A stretch of 64,000 nucleotides of DNA, from assembly GCF_019048865.1 (NCBI RefSeq), contig NZ_CP077604.1, forward strand, positions 1,488,001 through 1,552,000, written 5' to 3'. Positions 19,771 to 27,124 of the stretch are shown piece after piece; within the stretch, counting starts at the first letter, position 1, and every line of letters begins with the position of its first letter. Under the pieces are notes generated by a model. It did not search any database. It was not told the DNA's origin and worked only from the letters and a program-made list of their open reading frames with translations. The stretch comes from Aquihabitans sp. G128 (lineage in GTDB: Bacteria > Actinomycetota > Acidimicrobiia > Acidimicrobiales > Iamiaceae). A program made the translations under genes and the position numbers.

Positions 19771-20424
19771 CTACCCGCCGAGCGAGCCGACGAAGGCGGC
19801 GAGCAAGCGCAGCCCGTTCCCGGCGCTCTTCTCGGGGTGGAACTGGGTGGCCCAGAGGGCGTTGCGCTGGATGGCGGCGGTGACGGGGACGCCGTACTCG
19901 CAGGTGGCGGCGACGTCGGCCGGGTCGGCCACCTCGGCGAAGTACGAGTGGACGAAGTAGACCCAGGACGGGTCGGGCTGGCCGTCGGCCATCGGGGTGG
20001 GCTTGGCCCAGTCGAGGACGTTCCACTGCATCTGCGGCCGCTTGACCCCCTCGGGGATGAGGCGGATCTGGCCCCCGACCACGCCGAGGCCCGGCACCCC
20101 GGGCGACTCGTCGGAGCCGTCGAAGAGCATCTGCATGCCGACGCACACGCCGAGGAACGGCCGGCCGTCGCCGGCCGCTGCCGCTGCGCCGGCGTCGTGG
20201 GCGATGGTGGCCAGGCCGGCATCGGCCAGCGCCTCCATGCAGCGGCCGAAGGCGCCCACGCCAGGCAGGACCACGCCGGCGGCATCGGCGATGACGCCCG
20301 CGTCGGCGGTGAGGCGAGCATCGGCGCCGACCTTCTCCAGCGCCTTCTGGGCCGACCGCAGGTTGCCGATCCCGTAGTCGAGCACCGCCACCAACGGGCG
20401 ATCGGCCCCGGTCTCCGAGCTCAC
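19771..20424 (-). CDS. hisH: Imidazole glycerol phosphate synthase glutaminase subunit
   Basis: A 217-residue class I amidotransferase supplying ammonia to HisF. LDYGIGNLRS is the family N-terminus, LGVCVGMQMLF contains the nucleophilic Cys, and FHPEKSAGNGL holds the catalytic His and Glu. GTG 20424 overlaps the hisB stop as GTGA. Confidence 0.96.
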   Translation of the reverse strand: MSSETGADRPLVAVLDYGIGNLRSAQKALEKVGADARLTADAGVIADAAGVVLPGVGAFGRCMEALADAGLATIAHDAGAAAAAGDGRPFLGVCVGMQMLFDGSDESPGVPGLGVVGGQIRLIPEGVKRPQMQWNVLDWAKPTPMADGQPDPSWVYFVHSYFAEVADPADVAATCEYGVPVTAAIQRNALWATQFHPEKSAGNGLRLLAAFVGSLGG

Positions 20425-21041
20425 AGGGAGCCCTTGGTGGACGGCACGCCGGTGCCCTCCACCCGCACCGCGTCGCGCAGGCAGCGGGCCACGCCCTTGA
20501 AGGTGGCCTCGATGACGTGGTGGGTGTTGCTGCCCGCCTTCTTGGTGACGTGCAGGGTGATGCCGGCCGACGTGGCGAAGGACTGCCAGAAGTGCTCGAC
20601 CATCTCCGGGTTGAAGGGCGGGTTCCCGAGCGGCAGCACCTCGCCGAACGGCACGTCGTAGACGAAGTACGGCCGGCCCGACAGGTCGAGCGCCACCTCC
20701 ACCAGGGCCTCGTCGAGCGGGTACAGGCCCGACGCGAACCGGCGCACGCCCCGCTTGTCCCCCAGCGCCTCGCGGAACACCTCGCCGAGGAGGATGCCCA
20801 CGTCCTCGACGGTGTGGTGGCCGTCGACGTGGAGGTCGCCGGTGGCGTCGATGGTCAGGTCGAACCCGCCGTGGCGCCCGATCTGGTCGAGCATGTGGTC
20901 GAAGAACGGCAGCCCCGTGGTGGTGGCCACGACCCCCGTCGGGCCGTCGACGTCGAGCGTGATGGCGATCGACGTCTCCTTGGTGGTGCGCTCGCGGTGC
21001 GCCGACCGGGTGGGGGTGGCGGGCGTGCTGGCGTCGGTCAT
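20421..21041 (-). CDS. hisB: Imidazoleglycerol-phosphate dehydratase
   Basis: A 206-residue monofunctional dehydratase without the phosphatase domain. The metal-binding His/Glu motifs are all visible: FFDHMLDQIGRHGGFDL, HVDGHHTVEDVGI, and near the end GSNTHHVIEATFKGVA. ATG 21041 overlaps the hisC stop by four bases (ATGA). Confidence 0.97.
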   Translation of the reverse strand: MTDASTPATPTRSAHRERTTKETSIAITLDVDGPTGVVATTTGLPFFDHMLDQIGRHGGFDLTIDATGDLHVDGHHTVEDVGILLGEVFREALGDKRGVRRFASGLYPLDEALVEVALDLSGRPYFVYDVPFGEVLPLGNPPFNPEMVEHFWQSFATSAGITLHVTKKAGSNTHHVIEATFKGVARCLRDAVRVEGTGVPSTKGSL

Positions 21042-22102
21042 GCGAGGGCCTTCCGGAGGGCGGCGAGGAAGCGGTCGTCCTCGTCGGTGGTGCCGATGGT
21101 GATGCGCAGGCACCCGTCGAGGCCAGGCCACGACGAGCAGTTGCGGACCAGGACGGACTCGTCGAGCAGGGCCTGCCAGACGGCGTCGCCGTCCCGGGCG
21201 ATCGGGCGGAACAGCACGAAGTTGGCGCTGGAGGGCCACACCTCGACGGGCAGGTCGACCAGCTCGGCCACCACTCGGCCCCGCTCCTCGACCAGGGTGG
21301 AGACCCGCTGCTCCATCTCGCCCACGAAGTCGAGGGCGATGCGCCCGGCCGCCTGCTTGAGCGAGTCGAGGTGGTACGGCAGCACGACCTTCTCGAGCTC
21401 GGCCACCACCCAGGTCGGCGCGACGAGGTACCCGAGCCGCGCTGCGGCCATCGACCACGTCTTGGAGAACGTGCGGGTGACCACCAGGGGTGTGTCCTCG
21501 TCGACCAGCGACAGCGCCGACCAGGGAGCGAACTGCGCGTAGGCCTCGTCGACCACGAGCAGGCCGGGGACGAGGCCGAGCACCTCGCGGACGGTCTCCT
21601 CGGTCTCGACCATCCCCGTGGGGTTGTTGGGCGAGCAGACGTAGGTGATGGCCGGCTGGTGCTCGGCGACGACCCGCCGCACCTCGTCGAGGTCGAGCGA
21701 GAGGTCGGCGGCGCGCCCGCCCTCGGCCACCTCGGAGCCCACGATCTTGGCGATCTGCGCGTGCATGGCGTACGTCGGCTCGAAGACCGCCACGGACCGA
21801 CCCGGCCCGGCGTAGGTGAGCGACAGGACCTGCAGCACCTCGTTGGAGCCGTTCGCCACGAACACCTGCTCCGGCGCCACGCCGTGGAGCTCGGCCAGGC
21901 GCACGCGGAGGTCCCAGGCCGCCCGGTCCGGGTACCGGTGCCAATCGATCCGCCCCACCTCGGCGGCGAGTGCGTCGACGAACGCGGCCGGTGGGGCGAA
22001 CGGCGACTCGTTGGTGTTGAGGCGGACCTCGACGTCGACCTGCGGCGAGTGGTAGCCCTCGCGCATCGCAACGTCGTCGCGCGGCAGGAACCGGGCGGCC
22101 AC
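21038..22102 (-). CDS. hisC: Histidinol-phosphate aminotransferase
   Basis: A 354-residue fold-type I PLP aminotransferase. LNTNESPFAPP begins the domain, YVCSPNNPTG and VVDEAYAQFAP line the cofactor, and TRTFSKTWSMAAARLGY contains the PLP Lys. GTG 22102 lies four bases after the hisD stop, continuing the tight his operon. Confidence 0.96.
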   Translation of the reverse strand: MAARFLPRDDVAMREGYHSPQVDVEVRLNTNESPFAPPAAFVDALAAEVGRIDWHRYPDRAAWDLRVRLAELHGVAPEQVFVANGSNEVLQVLSLTYAGPGRSVAVFEPTYAMHAQIAKIVGSEVAEGGRAADLSLDLDEVRRVVAEHQPAITYVCSPNNPTGMVETEETVREVLGLVPGLLVVDEAYAQFAPWSALSLVDEDTPLVVTRTFSKTWSMAAARLGYLVAPTWVVAELEKVVLPYHLDSLKQAAGRIALDFVGEMEQRVSTLVEERGRVVAELVDLPVEVWPSSANFVLFRPIARDGDAVWQALLDESVLVRNCSSWPGLDGCLRITIGTTDEDDRFLAALRKALA

Positions 22103-22106
22103 CGGC

Positions 22107-23401
22107 TCAGCCCCCCTGCGGGCGGCCGGCGCGACGCAGCACGCTCTCGGCGTGGGCGGCGAGGCCCTCGGCGGTGGCGATGGCGGCCACCGTGGGGGCG
22201 GCCTGCTCGAGCCCAGCCTGGGTGAGGGTGACCACGTGCACGTCCTTCTGGAAGTCGCTCACGGTCAGGGCCGAGCCGAAGCGGGCCGTGCCGTCGGTGG
22301 GCAGCACGTGGCTCGGACCGGCGAGGTAGTCACCGACCGAGGCGGGCGACCACGGGCCGCAGAACACGGCGCCGGCGTGGCGCACGAGCGGCACCAGGGC
22401 TTGCGGGTCCTCGGTGATCAGCTCGAGGTGCTCCGGGGCGATGGTGTTCGAGACGGCGATCGCCTGCTCGGGTGAGTCGACGAGCACGGCGTAGCCCCCT
22501 CGGCGAAGGTGCTCTCGATGTCGGCGCGCCGGGGCGCCACCGCCACCTGGGCGTCGATCTCGGCGACGATGGCGTCGAGCGCCGCCTCGGACCAGCTGAT
22601 GAGCCAGGCCAGCCCCCCGGGACCGTGCTCGGCCTGCAGGATGACGTCGACGGCGGCGAGCTCCACGGGCGTGCTGTCGTCGGCGACCACCACGACCTCC
22701 GACGGTCCGGGGAAGCTCGACGGCACGCCGACCAGGCCGGCCACCTGCCGCTTGGCGAGCGCCACGAACACGTTGCCCGGACCGACGATCACGTCGACCG
22801 GCCGGACCGACTCGGTGCCGTAGGCCATGGCACCCACCGCTTGCGCACCGCCGATGGCGTAGACCTCGTCGACGCCGGCGATGGCCGCCGCCGCGAGGGT
22901 GGGCAGCGGCACGTTGCCGTCCTTGTCGGGCGGCACGCACAGCACCACCTCGGGCACCCCGGCGACCTTGGCCGGCACCGCCGTCATCAGCACGGTGCTC
23001 GGGTAGATGGCTCGACCCCCGGGCACGTAGCAACCGGCGCGGTCGACGGGCACCTTGCGGCCGACGACGGTGATCCCGTCGCGCTCGTAGGTGTGCTCGG
23101 CCACCACCTGGTGCTGGTGGAAGTCGCGGATGCCGGCGGCGGCCACCTCGAGCGCGGTGCGCAGCTCGGGATCGATGGCGTCGAGGGCGGCGGTGATCGC
23201 GTCCGGCGGCACCCGCAGGGCGCCCGGTCGCGTGCCGTCGAAGCGCTCCGTGAGGTCCCGGACGGCGTCGTCGCCCCGCTCGCGGACGTCGGCCAGGATC
23301 TCCGCCACGACGGCGACGGGGCCCTCGGCGGCCTGGTCGGGGCGGGGCAGCTTGCCCCGGAGGTCGTTCCCGGCACCCCGGAGGTCGAGTCGTCGCAGCA
23401 C
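22107..23401 (-). CDS. hisD: Histidinol dehydrogenase, frameshifted here
   Basis: A zinc enzyme that oxidises histidinol to histidine in two steps. The first 300 residues from GTG 23401 include AGCYVPGG, VIVGPGNVFVALAKRQV and FPGPSEVVVVADD. At the C5 run 22495-22499 the frame fails (EGATPCSS). Adding one base restores EGGYAVLVDSPEQ and then APEHLELI and GPSHVLPT to the stop at 22107, about 432 residues. Because hisC-B-H-A follow in tight coupling, a sequence error is the best explanation. GTG is preceded by TAACGT with six bases between. Confidence 0.9.
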
Positions 23402-23413
23402 GTCTGGACGTTA
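23402..23413 (-). promoter_or_regulatory. his operon -10 element (leaderless)
   Basis: TAACGT on the minus strand (23408-23413) lies six bases upstream of the hisD GTG, so transcription should start at or very near the start codon. No obvious -35 or Shine-Dalgarno is present. It would drive hisD-hisC-hisB-hisH-hisA. Confidence 0.55.
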
Positions 23414-23534
23414 ACGGTTGGGGCCCGATGCCCCGGTGGTCGCTTTCACCGCCCGAGGCGCAGCAGCCGGCCAGGCGTGCGCCACCGCACCCCACCGCAC
23501 CTCACCGCCCCGTCCGGCTCGTCCCGTCCCACCC

Positions 23535-23658
23535 GCAACTTGTGGGCCCACACCGCCGAAAACGGAAGCCTCCGCCCACAAGTTCACCGCGGTCCCGGCA
23601 CCGACGGGCAACTTGTGGGCCCACACCGCCGAAAACGGCGGCCTCGGCCCACAAGTTG
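23535..23658. repeat. Two copies of a nested palindrome
   Basis: Each copy has outer arms AACTTGTGGGC and GCCCACAAGTT (23537-23547 with 23574-23584; 23610-23620 with 23647-23657). Inside copy 2 a second stem CCGCCG-AAAA-CGGCGG (626-641 of that kilobase) forms; copy 1 has a partly decayed inner stem. About 29 bases of the left half are identical between copies. The pair occupies the 335-base gene-free stretch between hisD and the small gene at 23738, followed by a G-rich run to about 23711. It looks like a REP/BIME-type element. Confidence 0.85.
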
Positions 23659-23737
23659 CGGAGGGGGGAGGGGGCGGGGGGCGGGCGGCGGGGGGACGAC
23701 GGGGGGACGAGCGGACCGGGTCGGGCAGACTGCGGCG

Positions 23738-23932
23738 ATGGCCCTCCCCCACGCGCAGCTCTCGGCGATCTCCTCCGGGCTCGACGAGCTGGTGGTCCGC
23801 GTGGCCGAGCTCGGTGAGGCGCTCGATGCGGATGGCGGGTCCGATGCGGCCAACGCCCTCTTCGAGGCCGAGCGGGCCTTGAAGATGGCGACTCGGGCGC
23901 TGGCCCGGGCTCGCCGGTCCCTCCGCGCCTGA
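23738..23932 (+). CDS. Small helical hypothetical protein
   Basis: A 64-residue protein that reads as one or two amphipathic helices (LDELVVRVAELGEALD; NALFEAERALKMATRALARARRSL), with an acidic middle and basic end. Coiled-coil pairing is plausible. ATG 23738 lies six bases after CAGACT, the same -10-like element seen at other leaderless starts, which supports it as a real gene. Function unknown. Confidence 0.6.
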   Translation: MALPHAQLSAISSGLDELVVRVAELGEALDADGGSDAANALFEAERALKMATRALARARRSLRA

Positions 23933-24000
23933 GCGGCTCCTCCTCGGAGGCGCTTCGTCACCGGCGCACGGCGACGCGCCCGTCGCAGAGCAGGCTGACC

Positions 24001-24040
24001 GTCGGGAAAACAGCACCGCCGCCCCGAAGGGCGGCGGTGC
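24001..24040 (-). terminator. Intrinsic terminator with UUCG tetraloop
   Basis: On the minus strand a 12-bp G/C stem (24029-24040 with 24013-24024) closes a UUCG loop and is followed by TGTTTTCCC. It lies about 235 bases past the nth stop and may end the nth transcript or an unannotated small RNA. Confidence 0.75.
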
Positions 24041-24165
24041 AGCGACACCAGGCGGCGGATCCCGGCGTCGCGTCCAACCAGGTGGCGGGTACCTGGTCTT
24101 CGATCACCATACACACGCGCCGTTGGTCCGTCACCCGGTTGCGCACGCAAATGTCCACAGGCGTC

Positions 24166-24181
24166 GGTGACATCCGTCACC
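24166..24181. promoter_or_regulatory. CRP/FNR-like palindrome
   Basis: The sequence GGTGACATCCGTCACC is a 6-bp inverted repeat and fits GTGA-N6-TCAC, the half-site pattern recognised by CRP/FNR-family regulators. Its target is unclear because no confident promoter is visible beside it. Confidence 0.35.
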
Positions 24182-24275
24182 TGTTCGGCGGTCGTCGTTG
24201 ACGCTCATGTCAGCGGACCTCGCCTCGATCTGCGAACACTGCTGGTGCCCCATCCGCCGGCGGCGGGCCACCCGA

Positions 24276-24929
24276 TCAGGCGACGCCTGCGCTGGGGCAG
24301 AAGTCGGCCAGCACGCACCGGTCGCACGCCGGCTTGCGGGCCGCGCACACGCGGCGCCCGTGGAGGATCACGCGCAGGCTGAAGCGGCCCCGCTCGGCGG
24401 CCGGGACCATGGCCCCGAGGACGTGCTCGACCTTCACGGGATCGGTCTCGGTGGTGAGCCCCAACCGGTGCGAGAGGCGCAGCACGTGGGTGTCGACGGG
24501 CAGGCCCGGCAGGCCCTGGGCCACCGAGCGCACCACGTTGGCGGTCTTGCGGCCGACGCCCGGCACCGTGACCCAGTCGGCCATCGCCGTGGGCACCTCG
24601 CCACCGAAGCGATCGACCAGCGCGCCGGCCATCCCGATGAGGCTCTTGGTCTTGTTCTTGTAGAAGCCCGTGGAGCGGATGATCTCCTCGACGTCCTCGG
24701 CCCGGGCGTGGGCCAACGCCTCCGGGGTCGGGTACCGGGCGAAGAGGACGGGCGTCACCAGGTTGACGCGTGCATCGGTGCACTGGGCCGAGAGGATGGT
24801 GGCCGCGAGCAGCTCGAAGGGGTTGGTGTGGTGGAGCTCGCAGAGGTCCACCGCCGTCCCGGGGTACTCGAGCGCCAGCAGCTCGTGGGTGCGCCGGGCA
24901 CGGCCGGCAGGGGTGCGGGGACGGGCCAT
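24276..24929 (-). CDS. nth: Endonuclease III
   Basis: A 217-residue DNA glycosylase/AP lyase removing oxidised pyrimidines. The helix-hairpin-helix VPGVGRKTANVV includes the catalytic Lys, and LPVDTHVLRL the catalytic Asp. The [4Fe-4S] ligands are complete near the C-terminus: C-x6-C-x2-C-x5-C (CAARKPACDRCVLADFC). ATG 24929 lies six bases after TATCCT, indicating a leaderless start. It diverges from mshD. Confidence 0.96.
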   Translation of the reverse strand: MARPRTPAGRARRTHELLALEYPGTAVDLCELHHTNPFELLAATILSAQCTDARVNLVTPVLFARYPTPEALAHARAEDVEEIIRSTGFYKNKTKSLIGMAGALVDRFGGEVPTAMADWVTVPGVGRKTANVVRSVAQGLPGLPVDTHVLRLSHRLGLTTETDPVKVEHVLGAMVPAAERGRFSLRVILHGRRVCAARKPACDRCVLADFCPSAGVA

Positions 24930-25022
24930 CGTCGGAGGATACGCACCCCCCGCCGCCCCGCACCGGGAGCGCCGGGCGCTCGCAACCGGAGCGGACCGAG
25001 ACCCGACCGGTAGCGTCGAGGG

Positions 25023-25904
25023 GTGCCTCCTGCCCCGCCGAGCGACGCGACCCACACCACCGGCCACGCCGGCCGGCGGGCCATCGCCGGATCCGACCTG
25101 GAGCTCACGTTCACCACCCGGGGCGACGTCGGCGAGCTGGAGCTGGGAGGCATCGGCCCCGTCGAGCTGGTCGCCGCTGCGGTGGGTGCCGTCGACGCCG
25201 TCCGCACCGCCCACCCGGAGGTGGCCTTCCACCTCGCCGCCGACCACCCGGTCGACGTCCTCGACCCGCTGCCCGAGGCCCTCGCCGATGCCGCCGGCCT
25301 CCCCCACCGCCGCGACCTGCTGCAACTGCGCCGCCAACTCCCGGTCCCGCCCGACCACCCGAGCCGTCGGGGCGCCCCGCCCGTGGCGCTGCGCCCCATC
25401 GACCTCGAGGGCCACGGGCGGCCCGACCTCGCCGAGGACGATCCCGACATCGACCGGCCCTGGGACGATCCCGACGGGTGGCCGCCCGACGTCGGCGCCT
25501 GGCTGCGGGTCAACAACCGGGCCTTCGCCGACCACCCGGACCAGGGCGCCGAGACGGTGGAGACCCTGGTGGAGCGGCGGCGCGGGGAGCCCGACGACGC
25601 CGGCTTCCTCGTGGCCGACGACCCGGCGCGGCCCGGCGAGCTGTCCGGGTTCTGCTGGACGAAGGTGCACCCGGCCACCGACGAGGACCCCGAGCTGGGC
25701 GAGATCTACGTGATCGGCGTCGACCCGTCGCACCGCGGCGAGGGCCTGGGCGTGTCGTTCGTGCTCGGCGGGCTCGACCACCTGGCGAGCCGAGGCATCG
25801 GCACCGCCAACCTCTACGTCGAGGCCGACAACGAGCCCGCCCTCCGGCTCTACGACCGCCTCGGCTTCACCGCCCACCAGCGCCGACGGGTGTACACCGC
25901 ATGA
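25023..25904 (+). CDS. mshD: Mycothiol synthase
   Basis: A 293-residue tandem-GNAT enzyme that acetylates Cys-GlcN-Ins to mycothiol, the actinobacterial low-molecular-weight thiol. The C-terminal active domain has WLRVNNRAFADHPDQG, GEIYVIGVDPSHRGEGLG (acetyl-CoA loop) and LYVEADNEPALRLYDRLGF. The N-terminal GNAT half is degenerate, as usual. GTG 25023 follows TAGCGT by six bases. The stop overlaps the rlmN start (ATGA). Confidence 0.93.
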   Translation: MPPAPPSDATHTTGHAGRRAIAGSDLELTFTTRGDVGELELGGIGPVELVAAAVGAVDAVRTAHPEVAFHLAADHPVDVLDPLPEALADAAGLPHRRDLLQLRRQLPVPPDHPSRRGAPPVALRPIDLEGHGRPDLAEDDPDIDRPWDDPDGWPPDVGAWLRVNNRAFADHPDQGAETVETLVERRRGEPDDAGFLVADDPARPGELSGFCWTKVHPATDEDPELGEIYVIGVDPSHRGEGLGVSFVLGGLDHLASRGIGTANLYVEADNEPALRLYDRLGFTAHQRRRVYTA

Positions 25905-27073
25905 CCTCCGACCCGGTGACCGCCCCCGAGGGGCTCGACGACCCCGGCGCCCTCGGCGACCTGGGCGACGCCACCGCGGCTCGCGCCCGCCGCGCCGCGC
26001 TGCGCGTCCGCCCGGCCCTCCCCCGCACCCGCTACGACTGGTCCCGGCCCGAGCTGGCAGAGCTGCTCGCCGGGCAGCCGCGCTACCGGGTCGACCAGGT
26101 GTGGCAGGGCCTGCACCAGCACGGCACCGAGCCCGCCGACTGGTCGAACCTGCCCAAGGCGCTGCGCAGCTCGCTCACCGAGCAGCTTCCGCCGGCGCTC
26201 GAGCTGGCCACCGAGTCGGTGAGCGACGACGGCCAGACCGTCAAGTGGCTCTGGACCCTGGCCGACGGCCGCCAGGTCGAGACCGTGCTCATGCGCTACC
26301 CCGAGCGGGCCACCGTCTGCGTGTCCTCCCAGGCCGGCTGCGCCATGGCCTGCAGCTTCTGCGCCACCGGCCAGGCCGGGTTCGACCGCCACCTCACCGT
26401 CGGCGAGATCGTCGAGCAGGTGGTGCGAGCCCGCACCCGCGCCGCCGCCGACGGCCAGCGCCTGTCGAACGTGGTCTTCATGGGCATGGGCGAGCCGTTC
26501 GCCAACTTCGACCGGACCTGGGCGGCCGTCGAGCGCATCCACGACGACCTCGGCCTCGGCGCCCGCCACCTGACCCTGTCGACCGTGGGCGTGGTGCCCG
26601 GCATCCGCCGGCTCGCCGCCGCCGACCTCCCGGTGAACCTGGCGGTGTCGCTGCACCTGGCGAACGACGCCGAGCGGGACGTGCTGGTGCCCATCAACCG
26701 GCGCTACCCGCTGGCCGAGCTGGCCGAGGCGTGCCACGAGTACGTCGAGGCCACGCACCGGCGCCTCTCGTTCGAGTGGGCGCTGATCGACGGCACCAAC
26801 GACACCGAGCGCCACGCCGTCGAGCTGGCCGCCTACGCCCGCCCGCTGCGGGCCCACGTGAACCTCATCCCGCTCAACCCGACGCCCGGCTACGCCGTGC
26901 GAGGGACCCCGCCGGCAGGCGTCCAGGCCTTCGCCGACCGGCTGGGCGAGCTCGGGGTCAACGCGACCGTCCGGCGCACGCGAGGCACCGACATCGACGC
27001 CGCCTGCGGACAGCTGCGAGCGAACCACGGGGCCGACCCGACCGGGTCGCCCGAGCCCGTCCCCGCTCGCTGA
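25901..27073 (+). CDS. rlmN: 23S rRNA/tRNA adenine-C2 methyltransferase
   Basis: A 390-residue radical SAM methylase modifying 23S rRNA A2503 and some tRNAs. The radical SAM cluster motif is CAMACSFC after SSQAG; FMGMGEPFANF, LSTVGVVPGIRRL and SLHLANDAERD are family signatures, and the C-terminal catalytic Cys lies in DIDAACGQL. The N-terminal 35 residues are an Ala/Asp-rich extension. ATG 25901 overlaps the mshD stop. Confidence 0.95.
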   Translation: MTSDPVTAPEGLDDPGALGDLGDATAARARRAALRVRPALPRTRYDWSRPELAELLAGQPRYRVDQVWQGLHQHGTEPADWSNLPKALRSSLTEQLPPALELATESVSDDGQTVKWLWTLADGRQVETVLMRYPERATVCVSSQAGCAMACSFCATGQAGFDRHLTVGEIVEQVVRARTRAAADGQRLSNVVFMGMGEPFANFDRTWAAVERIHDDLGLGARHLTLSTVGVVPGIRRLAAADLPVNLAVSLHLANDAERDVLVPINRRYPLAELAEACHEYVEATHRRLSFEWALIDGTNDTERHAVELAAYARPLRAHVNLIPLNPTPGYAVRGTPPAGVQAFADRLGELGVNATVRRTRGTDIDAACGQLRANHGADPTGSPEPVPAR

Positions 27074-27124
27074 ACGCCGGCGGGCTCGGCCGGCCCCGAC
27101 GGCTGCGCAGGCGGGGCCAGGCCA

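Larger units (their letters stand above)
23933..24275. other. Gene-poor intergenic region with hairpin and palindrome
   Basis: This 343-base stretch between the small gene and nth has lower G+C than its surroundings. It contains a strong minus-strand terminator (24001-24040) and a 16-base palindrome (24166-24181). A 71-codon minus-strand frame (23958-24173) exists but runs through the terminator and starts inside the palindrome, so I do not call it a gene. A short untranslated RNA ending at the terminator is possible. Confidence 0.5.

Noticed and set aside
23958..24173. A 71-codon minus-strand frame after nth
   Set aside because: It passes through a strong terminator hairpin and starts inside a palindrome; no family resemblance.
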